Positions 5,882 through 13,178 of a stretch of DNA of 13,684 bases are shown in pieces (within the stretch, counting starts at the first letter, position 1; the number at the start of each line of letters is the position of its first letter). This DNA is from DASZGI01 sp035938995. GTDB taxonomy: Bacteria > Actinomycetota > Actinomycetes > Streptomycetales > Catenulisporaceae. The stretch lies in contig NZ_DASZGI010000045.1 in assembly GCF_035938995.1 (NCBI RefSeq), positions 1 through 13,684 on the forward strand, read 5' to 3'. Both the position numbers and the translations under genes were made by a program. The notes under the pieces were generated by a model that saw nothing but the letters and a program-made list of their open reading frames with translations, did not search any database and was not told the DNA's origin.

Positions 5882-6568
5882 ATGAACATAGTCGCGTACT
5901 ACACGATCGGAAGCGAAGTCTCCTGCAGCGACGGCGTCTGCGGGCAGTTGACCCGCGTCGTCGTCGACCCCGTCGCCGGCGAGCTGACCCACCTAGTCGT
6001 GGGGCCCGCGCATCAGCGGGGCGCAGGCCGCCTCGTACCTATCGATCTGGTGGAGTGGGCGGCGCAGGAGATCCAGCTGCGCTGCACCACCGCCCAGTTC
6101 GCGGAGCTCGAGCACGCCGAGGAGTCGCAGTTCCTGCCGAGAGCTACGGGACCGTGGGGCTACGGGCAGGGGCAGATGCTCTTCTGGCCCTACTACGGAC
6201 TCGGCCTCGGCGGGAGCATGGGAATGGGCGCGGGAGGGGTGGACATAAGCAGGGGCGGGGTAGCCGTAGCTACCGTCCCGCGCACCGTCATCCATGACCG
6301 GGTGCCGCTGGGCGAGGTCGAACGTCCCGTCCGGGGCGAGCATGTGCACGCCACCGACGGGACGATCGGCCGGGTCCACGGACTGGTCATCGATCCTCGA
6401 GATCGCCATATGACCCACGTGCTGCTCGACGAGGGCCACCTGTGGGGCCACAAGCAGGTCGCCATCCCGATCGGCGCGGTGGCGGGCGTCGAGGACGGTG
6501 TCCGGCTCAAGCTCACCAGAGAACAAGTGCGCGACCTGCCACTGGTCGACCTCGACGACGAGGAATAG
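5882..6568 (+). CDS. two-domain PRC-barrel protein
   Basis: 228 residues. The N-terminal PRC-barrel (about 5-75) contains GSEVSCSDGVCGQLTRVVVD and TDPVAGELTHLVVGPA-like strands. A Gly/aromatic-rich linker (about 88-120, GYGQGQMLFWPYYGLGLGGS) follows, then a second PRC-barrel (about 145-225): GEHVHATDGTIGRVHGLVID, HVLLDEGHLWGHKQVAIPIG and GVEDGVRLKLTREQVRDLPL. PRC-barrels are small beta-barrels in RNA-processing and photosynthetic reaction-centre proteins; actinomycete stand-alone forms are uncharacterised. ATG 5882 has a modest ribosome site (GGCGAGG, close to the start). Shorter remnants of the same C-terminal barrel lie at 7793-7876 and 9841-9975. It faces the universal stress gene tail-to-tail. 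Confidence 0.88.
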   Translation: MNIVAYYTIGSEVSCSDGVCGQLTRVVVDPVAGELTHLVVGPAHQRGAGRLVPIDLVEWAAQEIQLRCTTAQFAELEHAEESQFLPRATGPWGYGQGQMLFWPYYGLGLGGSMGMGAGGVDISRGGVAVATVPRTVIHDRVPLGEVERPVRGEHVHATDGTIGRVHGLVIDPRDRHMTHVLLDEGHLWGHKQVAIPIGAVAGVEDGVRLKLTREQVRDLPLVDLDDEE

Positions 6569-6596
6569 CAAGACGGGAAAGCCACGCGGCCACCGC

Positions 6597-6647
6597 GTCA
6601 AGCCCCGCGACTACAGCCCTTTGCTCATCGAGCGCGTCTTGGGCTGG
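6597..6647 (+). pseudogene. possible remnant of a three-helix-bundle small protein
   Basis: The frame reads VKPRDYSPLLIERVLGW. Seven of 13 residues of RDYSPLLIERVLG match REYIPLLVERISR in the intact small protein at 9604-9822, which likewise lies directly behind a PRC-barrel sequence. No start or upstream helices remain. The match is short and may be chance. Confidence 0.3.
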
Positions 6648-6663
6648 GTCGTCTTGGGCTCGG

Positions 6664-7548
6664 TCATCGGTCTCCGCGCACGACGGCGACCGGGCAGGGC
6701 GCGTGGTGAAGGACGGCATGGCTGGTCGAGCCAAGCCTCGCCATGGCGAAACGGCCGTGGCCGTGCGAGCCGAGCACGAGCAGGGCGGCGTCGGCCGACG
6801 CCTCGATCAGCGCGGGAGCCGGTCCGCCGTGGACCAGCTGCAAGGAGACCGCGAGGTCAGGGTACTTATCCGCCTGCGGCGTGAGCAGCCCGCTGAAAGC
6901 ATCCTGCGCGTCCTGGCGCAAGCGTTTTAGCTCGGTCTCCTCGAGGTATGTCGTGGTTTGCGCCGAAGCCTGGTCGAAGGCGTGCACCGCGTATACGGCG
7001 GCACCGCGCCGCGCCGCCTCCTCGAAAGCGAACGCGACAGCGGTTTCGCAGCCCGCTGATCCGTCGATGCCGACAACGATCCGTCCGCCGTGCGCCCCGC
7101 CGCAAACACCGCGAACGGCAATGTCACGTACCACGACGACCGGACAGTCGGCATGCCGCACGACGTGGGCGCTGACCGAGCCGATCTGGAGATTGCCGAA
7201 TCCGCTCGCGCCCCTGCCCCCGACCACCAGCAACGCAGCGTCGCGGGCGGCGAGCACCAGCACGTGCGCGGCGCTGCCGAAGCTCAGGTGCGCCCGCACC
7301 TGGACGGACGGAGTGTGCTCGGCGGCGTACCGGGAGCCCTCGGCCAACACCGCCTGTGCGCTGGCTCGCGGGGCGTCGTCGCTACGGCCCAGCTGCCCTG
7401 GGGAGTTCGGCTGATTCCAGACGTGACACAGATCCACCGGCGCGTTGCGAAGGACGGCCTCGGCGAGGGCCCAGTCCAGCGCGCGCATGCTGTCAGCGGA
7501 GCCGTCGAAACCGACCACGATGGGTGAGAGAGCCCGTGCGTCAGTCAC
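6664..7548 (-). CDS. universal stress protein with two USP domains
   Basis: 294 residues from GTG 7548, chosen because GGAG lies five bases upstream and the first USP strand (SPIVVGFDGSADSMRALDWA) begins ten codons later. Domain 1 ends GGRGASGFGNLQIGS and domain 2 (from RIVVGIDGSAGCETAVAFAF) ends GSHGHGRFAMARLGS. Both fit G-x2-G-x9-G-(S/T), the ATP-binding type. Both domains close with 'A.CPV.VVR' strands. Tandem USPs in actinobacteria are induced by hypoxia, stationary phase and other stresses, often through ATP-dependent conformational change; the trigger here is unknown. The gene converges with the PRC-barrel gene. Confidence 0.92.
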   Translation of the reverse strand: MTDARALSPIVVGFDGSADSMRALDWALAEAVLRNAPVDLCHVWNQPNSPGQLGRSDDAPRASAQAVLAEGSRYAAEHTPSVQVRAHLSFGSAAHVLVLAARDAALLVVGGRGASGFGNLQIGSVSAHVVRHADCPVVVVRDIAVRGVCGGAHGGRIVVGIDGSAGCETAVAFAFEEAARRGAAVYAVHAFDQASAQTTTYLEETELKRLRQDAQDAFSGLLTPQADKYPDLAVSLQLVHGGPAPALIEASADAALLVLGSHGHGRFAMARLGSTSHAVLHHAPCPVAVVRGDR

Positions 7549-8044
7549 CAGAACTCCAAGAGCTGACCGACGCCGCTGATCCGCCGCACGGCTCGTGGCG
7601 GTCCAGGGCATGGTCGACGCACTGTGCGTCCTGCCGCATGCTCCGCATCAGAGCCAAGGCGGCTCCGCGGCCACCGCACCGTAGGTACGTCGTCGCGAAG
7701 ATCGGGCTCGACCTGCCTAGAACAAGGTCGGGTCGCATCGACGCGGCCGACGCCGGCCGGTCATCCTGGCCGCGTGGCGCGCTCGCGGCCCACTGATCAT
7801 ATTGGTCGGTCACCGTCAGATCCCTCACCTGCTTGATCGCTGCGAAGGCCAGGGTCTTGAGCCGACTCACATGCAACGTTACACCCGAGCGGCATCGCGT
7901 GAGCGGCCCGTGCGCCGTCGCCGGCCGTGTGCCGCAGGTCGGCGAGCCGGTAGAGGCTGAACGCCCGGAGAGCGATGATCACAGTTGTTCCGGAGACCTG
8001 GAGCGTCAAGTCGATCTCAGTGGCCATGTGTGTGGCCGTGTGTG
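7549..8044. other. 496-bp gap without a supported intact gene
   Basis: Open frames exist on both strands, as expected at this GC content, but none has both a ribosome site and a recognisable family. A minus-strand frame at 7797-8027 (MATEIDLTLQVSGTTVIIAL ...) has a plausible ATG but resembles nothing I know. The clearest content is the PRC-barrel remnant at 7793-7876; the segment 7612-7790 is unassigned. Confidence 0.4.
7793..7876 (-). pseudogene. PRC-barrel C-terminal remnant
   Basis: The minus strand reads SRLKTLAFAAIKQVRDLTVT followed by DQYDQ. This resembles RLKLTREQVRDLPLVDLDDE at the end of the intact PRC-barrel gene, and more closely the KDQVRDLPPVNIYDQ ending at 9841. Only about 27 codons are alignable; the rest of the domain is not visible in any frame, so it is a decayed fragment. 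Confidence 0.45.
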
Positions 8045-8452
8045 CTACCGAACGGTGTGGGGGCGTTTATGCGCGATGACGCGGCGCCGCGGTGTGTGCG
8101 GGAGCGGTGCGGCGGCGCGATGCTGGCTGCTGGGAGCGGGCGGGGCGAAGATGCGCGGCAGCGACCCGTGCGGTCCGCCGAGTTCGAGGAGCCGGGCGAC
8201 CGCCGGCGACACCGCGGCTACGCGCACGCTGCCGCCACTCGCGCGCACATGGCGGTCGATGGCGTCCGGAGCGCGCAGTTCGGTGCAGTCCACGACGGTG
8301 ACTTGCGGCAGGCCGATGGCAACCTGACCGGTCGCGGCGCCCGCCAGGACCACCAGTCGCAGGAAGAGCGTCCCGGCACTCGCCGGGTCGGTCTCTCCGC
8401 GCACGGTGATCAGAAGCTGGTCGTCGTCACTGCTGTTCAGATACATGTCCAT
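8045..8452 (-). CDS. STAS-domain protein (anti-sigma factor antagonist-like)
   Basis: 135 residues from ATG 8452, preceded by GGGGA. Residues 10-95 fit the STAS fold: QLLITVRGETDPASAGTLFL, then QVAIGLPQVTVVDCTELRAP and 'GGSVRVAAVSPAVARLLELGG'. In SpoIIAA-type antagonists the loop after the third strand reads D-(S/C)-(S/T)-G, and its Ser is phosphorylated by an anti-sigma kinase; here it is D-C-T-E, keeping a possible phospho-acceptor Thr but losing the Gly. A basic, Pro-rich tail of about 30 residues ends the protein. No sigma or kinase gene lies nearby, so its partner is unknown. Confidence 0.8.
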   Translation of the reverse strand: MDMYLNSSDDDQLLITVRGETDPASAGTLFLRLVVLAGAATGQVAIGLPQVTVVDCTELRAPDAIDRHVRASGGSVRVAAVSPAVARLLELGGPHGSLPRIFAPPAPSSQHRAAAPLPHTPRRRVIAHKRPHTVR

Positions 8453-8603
8453 ACAGGTCCCCACGCTTTCGGCCGCAGGAGCGCCGAGTACGTCGCCGGG
8501 GGAGGCGACCGTCGTTCGACCGGCCGCTCTCCGTGACGCATCCTGCGCGCCGGGAATCACGGCGCCGGGGACCGGAGCGTCGAAGACAATCCCGACACTA
8601 CGC

Positions 8604-9482
8604 TCAGTCAACCCTGCGTGGAACCAGGAGGGCCGTGCGCTTGGGCGCCGAGAGGGCGTTCGACGGTGCGGAAGCCCCGTGGACGGGCCCGGTCGCGCCC
8701 GGCGTGGTCGACCCCTGTGTCGCCTGGCCTGTCGCGGTCTGGCTCGAGGCGGGCGGACTCGGGGTCGGAGAAGCGTTCGAGGGCGTCGTGCCGGAGCTCC
8801 CGGAGGAACTCGCCGACGCCGAAGCTGACGGCGTGGGCGACGGATCGGTGGTCGTCGCCGGCGGCCCGCTGGATCCGGCAGGCCGGGTCGTGGTGTGCGA
8901 CGGCGTGAAGTTGTGCCCCAATCCGGATTGGCGGATCGGGCCACCCGCGAGAATGCCCACGGTCACCGCGGCGCCGAACACCGCGAGCGCCGCCGCGGCG
9001 AGCGCGATGGGCTTGCGGTACGCGGGCTTCCGCTTTGGTTCCGAGGACCCGGCGGGCGCAGTCCGCGCCGCCGACTTCAACGCTGCCGCCTTCAATGTCG
9101 TCGGCTTTGCTGCCGCCCCTGAAACGGTCGCTGCGTCGGTCCGGGCACTGATCGCGGCGCGTGGCTTGGCGTCGGACACGAGGAAGGTGCCGGGACCCAG
9201 CCTCTTGACGATCTTCTTTCCGCCGTGGCGGAAGGCGTGTCCATAGAAGGCGGAGCCGGTGGTCGCGACGATCGAGCCTATGGCGGCTCCGCTGATGGTG
9301 CCCGCTACACCCAGGTATGAGGCGACAAGCGCCGCGCACGAGGCTGCCAGTGCGGAGGCGGCCACCTGGCTGAGGGTCAGACCGATCGGGCGCCGGTGCG
9401 CTTCCGTATGCCCTTCTTCACTTCTGCCCGCCGTATCCTCCATACCTTCACGGTCACTCTCGACCGTTCTGTCGGCACTCAT
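8604..9482 (-). CDS. membrane protein with long Ser/Thr/Pro-rich C-terminal tail
   Basis: 292 residues. A charged N-terminus (1-30) precedes hydrophobic residues 36-86 (IGLTLSQVAASALAASCAAL ... GAAIGSIVATTGSAFYGHAF), probably two helices. A basic linker (88-158) and another membrane helix (KPIALAAAALAVFGAAVTVG, 158-177) follow, then about 110 residues rich in Ser, Thr, Pro and Ala, likely outside the membrane. Similar LSQVAASALAA/ATTG proteins occur widely in streptomycete relatives without known function. ATG 9482 is chosen for GGAAG seven bases upstream; an in-frame ATG six codons earlier lacks one. The STAS gene follows on the same strand after 151 bp. Confidence 0.82.
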   Translation of the reverse strand: MSADRTVESDREGMEDTAGRSEEGHTEAHRRPIGLTLSQVAASALAASCAALVASYLGVAGTISGAAIGSIVATTGSAFYGHAFRHGGKKIVKRLGPGTFLVSDAKPRAAISARTDAATVSGAAAKPTTLKAAALKSAARTAPAGSSEPKRKPAYRKPIALAAAALAVFGAAVTVGILAGGPIRQSGLGHNFTPSHTTTRPAGSSGPPATTTDPSPTPSASASASSSGSSGTTPSNASPTPSPPASSQTATGQATQGSTTPGATGPVHGASAPSNALSAPKRTALLVPRRVD

Positions 9483-9603
9483 TGCAGATCTTCCGATCAT
9501 GCGGATGACGTGCCGAACGGGCCCGCCGCTTGCCAGGAACCCGGCAAGGGGTGGTACTCATTACGGCGAGGCTGCTTACCTCGAAGAGTTCGCGGGCCGG
9601 GCT

Positions 9604-9822
9604 TCATCCGGCCGCGTGGCGGTGGCTCAGTTCGTCGCGGGAGATGCGCTCTACGAGCAGGGGGATGTATTCGCGGATGCGCGCGGTGGTGAAGCGTCCC
9701 ATCGCGCGGTCCACCACGCCGAGCACCTCCGCGGCGGTGCGGTCGCGGTAAGCCGTCTGGAGGCGTTGCCGCAGTCGGCCGATGGCCTCTTGTTCGTGGC
9801 GCTGGGGACGTGGAGCGACCAC
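9604..9822 (-). CDS. small three-helix-bundle domain protein
   Basis: 72 residues from GTG 9822, preceded by AAGGAAGG at ideal spacing. The sequence QEAIGRLRQRLQTAYRDRTA, AEVLGVVDRAMGRFTTARIR, EYIPLLVERISRDEL predicts three amphipathic helices, the pattern of actinobacterial 'three-helix bundle dimerization' proteins (ARIRxFxPLLVER motif). Function is unknown. The frame is open upstream through the PRC-barrel remnant at 9841-9975, so a PRC/three-helix fusion cannot be excluded, but the ribosome site points to a separate short gene. Confidence 0.7.
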   Translation of the reverse strand: MVAPRPQRHEQEAIGRLRQRLQTAYRDRTAAEVLGVVDRAMGRFTTARIREYIPLLVERISRDELSHRHAAG

Positions 9823-9878
9823 CGCGCACCTTCCTTGTCGCTGGTCGTAAATGTTGACCGGTGGCAAGTCGCGCACCT

Positions 9879-9904
9879 GGTCTTTGCGAACGGTCTTTGC
9901 GAAT
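9879..9904. repeat. 13-bp tandem duplication inside the PRC remnant
   Basis: GGTCTTTGCGAAC (9879-9891) is followed directly by GGTCTTTGCGAAT (9892-9904). It inserts residues (TVRK-like) relative to the intact PRC-barrel protein. Confidence 0.8.
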
Positions 9905-9934
9905 TCGAGCCGGACGCCGTCCTCGACGCCGGCC

Positions 9935-9964
9935 ACCGCACTGATCGAAACCGCGCTGATCGGA
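9935..9964. repeat. 15-bp tandem duplication inside the PRC remnant
   Basis: ACCGCACTGATCGAA (9935-9949) is followed by ACCGCGCTGATCGGA (9950-9964), 13 of 15 identical. In frame it doubles the ISAV motif of the barrel. Confidence 0.8.
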
Positions 9965-10095
9965 ATGGTGACCGGCCTGTGGGCCTCGGCAGCGCATCGG
10001 CGCAGCGGATGGATTGACGCTCCGCCACGCCCACGCACAGTTCCTGAGCGCGTTCGCAGACTCCGCGGCCCAAGCGACCGAGAGCGTTGCCGCTG

Positions 10096-10473
10096 CTACT
10101 GCCGCGGCGTCCCGGACCCCGGGTAGGCTTCTCGGCTGTATAGCGGCTGGTCAGCCCGTTGCTCGGGTGCCGTGTAGACCTCGGTCGAGATACGCGTCGC
10201 CGCGACCGGCGGGGCGCCGTGCACAGGGTCCTGCCGGTAGACGCGATCCGCGCTCGGGCCCGGCTCGGCCAGCGGTCGGCGTGACTCGACTGGCCTGCGT
10301 GACGTGGTCATCGACCGAACGAGCAAGATGGCCAGCGCGACCGCCCCGACCGCCATGATGATCACGCCGACGGTGTGGATGCTGACTCCGGAGACGGTGA
10401 AGCTGACCGCGTAGGTCAGGATCGCGCCGATCGCGACCGCGAACAGCGCTCCGGCGACTCCTTGTGGCCTCAC
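10096..10473 (-). CDS. DUF6458 family small membrane protein, copy 2
   Basis: 125 residues starting at GTG 10473, which overlaps the preceding stop as GTGA. Two membrane segments (GALFAVAIGAILTYAVSF and VGVIIMAVGAVALAILLV) flank TVSGVSIHTVG. The tail diverges from copy 1 (TSRRPVESRRPLAEP) but regains near identity at VAATRISTEVYTAPEQRADQ. High identity of the membrane part and of the RISTEVYTAP block, with a freely varying linker between, suggests either recent duplication with selection on the two blocks or gene conversion. Function unknown. Confidence 0.85.
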   Translation of the reverse strand: MRPQGVAGALFAVAIGAILTYAVSFTVSGVSIHTVGVIIMAVGAVALAILLVRSMTTSRRPVESRRPLAEPGPSADRVYRQDPVHGAPPVAATRISTEVYTAPEQRADQPLYSREAYPGSGTPRQ

Positions 10474-10742
10474 CGTGGCGCGCCCTTGCGCGCGGACCGG
10501 CGGCGGTTACGCGCGGTGCCCGGTGACCGTGCCGCCGTACCCACCTGGGACAGGGTCCGGCGAAGCACAGCGCGCTGGCGGGCGAACCGCCGAGTCCACA
10601 CGCCGGTGAACAGTTCCCGGCGGGTCAGTCGGGGAGGTGCGGTCACAGGGCGTACCCCGGGCCCGGGGGGCGGCGCGGCGATCGGTTGGGGAAGCATTTG
10701 ATTCGGCATCATCAGACGCCTGTCTCCGGACCGCAGAAGCAT
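10470..10742 (-). CDS. unrecognised small basic protein, cassette partner of DUF6458, copy 2
   Basis: About 90 residues from ATG 10742: MLLRSGDRRLMMPNQMLPQP, Pro/Gly-rich spacer, LTRRELFTGVWTRRFARQRA and basic tail RNRRRSARKGAPR. It parallels the copy at 5232-5504 throughout. The frame can also start at GTG 10763, but that codon is not a start in copy 1, so the shared ATG is used; ATGATG at 10712-10707 is a further option. The stop overlaps the GTG of the DUF6458 gene, implying coupled translation. Confidence 0.6.
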   Translation of the reverse strand: MLLRSGDRRLMMPNQMLPQPIAAPPPGPGVRPVTAPPRLTRRELFTGVWTRRFARQRAVLRRTLSQVGTAARSPGTARNRRRSARKGAPR

Positions 10743-10763
10743 CCGGGCTCTTGCCTCGCCCAC

Positions 10764-11055
10764 GGCGACGCCGGAGTGAATACCAGCGTTCGAAATGCCG
10801 TAAGTGTCTTTATCCTACTCCCCTCTCGGCGGCCTCGTCGGCCGCCTGCCCGCCGTCGGGGTCGCCACCGCCGAGCAGGCAACCCGACGTCGCCCCCTTC
10901 TCCGCCATCCGGCATCACCGGCAGGTCGTTGACCTCACACGACTCGGCGATGATCGCGCAGTGGTCGGGCAGCGGCAGCCGTATGGTTGCAGTCGGATGT
11001 CACAACGCACGAGGCCGAACAGGGCACAGGACTTCGCCGCACAGGGAAGGCACCC
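10764..11055. promoter_or_regulatory. divergent intergenic region before the KimA-type gene
   Basis: The left end (to about 10815) is the conserved upstream region of cassette copy 2, with TAGGAT on the minus strand and CCGACGA 17 bases further up as possible promoter boxes. Toward KimA, TTGACC (10929-10934) lacks a good -10, and TATGGT (10982-10987) lacks a good -35. I see no motif of the c-di-AMP (ydaO) riboswitch that controls kimA in Bacillus. Confidence 0.35.
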
Positions 11056-12873
11056 ATGGGTTTCGTCACTGCGCCGAGGCAAGTCACGCCGCGGGTGCCG
11101 CTGCGGCACGGTGAGGGCGACAAGGACCATCTGACGAGTCTGGGCGGGTTGGCCGCGCTGTCGCTGGACGCGCTCAGTTCGGTGGCTTACGGGCCGGAGG
11201 CCATCGTGCTGGTGCTGGTGGGGGCCGGGGTGTCCGCGCTGCGCCTGACCCTGCCGATCACGGTAGCCATCGCGGGCCTGCTCGCCGTGCTGGTCGTGTC
11301 TTATCGTCAGGTCATCGCGGTGCATCCGGACGGCGGCGGCGCGTACGCGGTGGGGAAGAAGGATCTGGGAGCGACGGTCAGCCTGCTCGCGGCCGCGAGC
11401 CTGGTGGTGGATTACGTGCTGACGGTCGCAGTCAGTCTTGCCGCCGGGGCGGCGAGCCTGGCATCGGCGTTCCCCTCGCTGGCGCATCACCTGTTGGCGC
11501 TGTGTCTGATCGGGCTGTTGTTGATCACGGCGGTCAACCTATGGGGCATCGCGGAGAGCGCTCGTGCCCTGATGCTGCCGATGGTGATCTTCGTCTGCGC
11601 CATCTTCGGCGTCATCGCGGTAGGTCTGACCCGCTCGCACCCGGCCGCGCTGGTCGGCGGCGCGCAACCGATCCGCGTCAGCGAGGCGGTGGGCGTGATC
11701 CTGATCCTCAAGGCGTTTGCCGCGGGTTGTTCGGCCCTGACCGGGGTCGAAGCCATCGCCAACGGCGTCCCCTCCTTCCGGGAACCGCGCGTCAAACGGG
11801 CTCAGCGCACCGAGCTGATGCTGGGTGCGCTGCTCGGAGCGATGCTGATCGGGCTGGCGGTCCTGATCCACCGCGAGCATGTCGCGCCGCGCGGGGGAGT
11901 GACGGTTCTGGCGCAACTCACCGCCGGCTCTTTCGGCACCGGGTGGGCGTACTACGCGACGAACATCGCCGTGACGGTGGTGCTCGCCCTGGCCGCCAAC
12001 ACCAGCTTCGGTGGCCTGCCGGTGCTGATGAGCCTGCTGTCCGCCGACGATCGGCTGCCTCACCTGCTGGGTCTGCGCGCGGAACGGCCGGTGTTCCGCT
12101 ACGGCGTCATCGCCTTGGCCGCGCTCGCCGCGTTGCTGCTGGTCGCGGTCAACGCCACCACCGACCGGCTCATCCCGCTCTACGCGATCGGCGTGTTCAT
12201 CGGTTTCACGATCAGCCAGGCCGGGCTGGTGCGGCACTGGTACCGCGGGCGCCCCAGAGGGTGGGCGCTGCGGGCCGTGCTCAACGGGACCGGCGCGGTG
12301 CTGACCGCGGTTGCCGCGGTGGTGTTCGTGCTGAGCAAGTTCACCTCGGGCGCGTGGGTCGTCGTGATCACGGTGCCCGCGCTGATGCTTTTGTTCTCCA
12401 GGATCGAGAGCTACTACCGGGCCGTCGGGCTCGAGCTGGGTATGGACCGGATCCCGGACCGCCCGTGTGCCGCGGGGAGCCTGGTGATCGTGCCGGTCGG
12501 CGGGATCAACCGGCTCACCGAGTACGCGCTGTGCGCGGCGCTGTCCCTGGGCGACGAGGTCGTCGCCGTCAGCGTGCACCTCGCCGCCGAGCGCAGCGCC
12601 GCGTTCCGCGCCGAATGGGACGCGTGGAACCCCGGCGTGCGCCTGGACATCATCGAGAGCCCCCACCGCTCGCTGGTCCACCCGATCCTTGACTACATCC
12701 AGCGCGCTCAGGAGGGCGATCGGCAGGTCGCCGTGCTCATCCCCGAAGTTGAACCGCGAGCGCGGCGCTACCGCATCCTGCAGAACCAACGCGGATTGCT
12801 GCTGGCGACCGTGCTGCGCGCACGTACCGACGTCCTGGTCTGCACGCTGCCCTACCGCCTCACCACTCGCTAG
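11056..12873 (+). CDS. kimA: KimA-type potassium importer (APC superfamily)
   Basis: 605 residues with about twelve membrane helices over 30-440 and a cytoplasmic C-terminal domain (about 450-605) starting GSLVIVPVGGINRLTEYALC. Blocks match B. subtilis KimA (formerly YdaO) from memory: SLDALSSVAYGPEAI, SYRQVIAVHPDGGGAYAVGK, DLG, 'VVDYVLTVAVSLAAG', AGCSALTGVEAIANGVPSF, LALAANTSFGGLPVL, LIPLYAIGVFIGFTISQ and the ending LVCTLPYRL. Asp38, Tyr45, Asp119 and Tyr120 sit at KimA's K+ site positions. KimA is a proton-coupled high-affinity K+ importer, inhibited by c-di-AMP. ATG 11056 is chosen for GGGAAGG just upstream; an ATG 23 codons earlier has no ribosome site. It is commonly annotated simply as an amino-acid permease. 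Confidence 0.9.
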   Translation: MGFVTAPRQVTPRVPLRHGEGDKDHLTSLGGLAALSLDALSSVAYGPEAIVLVLVGAGVSALRLTLPITVAIAGLLAVLVVSYRQVIAVHPDGGGAYAVGKKDLGATVSLLAAASLVVDYVLTVAVSLAAGAASLASAFPSLAHHLLALCLIGLLLITAVNLWGIAESARALMLPMVIFVCAIFGVIAVGLTRSHPAALVGGAQPIRVSEAVGVILILKAFAAGCSALTGVEAIANGVPSFREPRVKRAQRTELMLGALLGAMLIGLAVLIHREHVAPRGGVTVLAQLTAGSFGTGWAYYATNIAVTVVLALAANTSFGGLPVLMSLLSADDRLPHLLGLRAERPVFRYGVIALAALAALLLVAVNATTDRLIPLYAIGVFIGFTISQAGLVRHWYRGRPRGWALRAVLNGTGAVLTAVAAVVFVLSKFTSGAWVVVITVPALMLLFSRIESYYRAVGLELGMDRIPDRPCAAGSLVIVPVGGINRLTEYALCAALSLGDEVVAVSVHLAAERSAAFRAEWDAWNPGVRLDIIESPHRSLVHPILDYIQRAQEGDRQVAVLIPEVEPRARRYRILQNQRGLLLATVLRARTDVLVCTLPYRLTTR

Positions 12874-13178
12874 CTGGGGCGTGTTTGTGGTTCGGACCGT
12901 GTGGCGGGCGTCAGGCTGCGGGGCCAGATTCAGTCGGGCGCGGCAGATGAAGGCGACCTGGCCCGGCAGCCGTTCTACCTTCGAAAACGAGAGCGCAGGC
13001 CGTCTCGTCCAGTGAGGGGAGCCCTTATGCCCCGAGCGAAGCTGAAGTAAAATGGCTGCCAGAGACGCTCCAGACCCCGGCGCTGTGATTTCCGACGCGC
13101 CGTGGCGCGAGTGCCGGGCCGGCTTAGAATTCGGCCCCGCTCCGCGACCGGCACCCGATGTGAAGGGCGCAGGGTCAC
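12874..13178. other. 305-bp intergenic region before the LapA-like gene
   Basis: No gene with a start signal and recognisable product is seen. TAGAAT at 13125-13130 is a possible -10 box for the gene at 13179, without a clear -35. No convincing hairpin follows the transporter stop. Confidence 0.35.

Larger units (their letters stand above)
9841..9975 (-). pseudogene. PRC-barrel C-terminal remnant with small internal duplications
   Basis: The minus strand reads PVTIPISAVSISAVAGVEDG then VRLEFAKTVRKDQVRDLPPV and NIYDQ. This matches QVAIPIGAVAGVEDGVRLKL and TREQVRDLPLVDL of the intact gene at 5882, but carries two inserted segments caused by tandem repeats (15 bp at 9935-9964, 13 bp at 9879-9904). 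The N-terminal barrel and most of the C-terminal one are missing and no start signal is seen. Confidence 0.65.

Noticed and set aside
5575..5889. 104-residue minus-strand frame in the region before the PRC gene
   Set aside because: No ribosome site, no family resemblance, and it overlaps the PRC gene's start region; codon pattern looks random.
7797..8027. 76-residue minus-strand frame MATEIDLTLQVSGTTVIIAL...
   Set aside because: It has an ATG but no clear ribosome site or recognisable family, and it overlaps the PRC-barrel remnant in another frame; not enough to call a gene.
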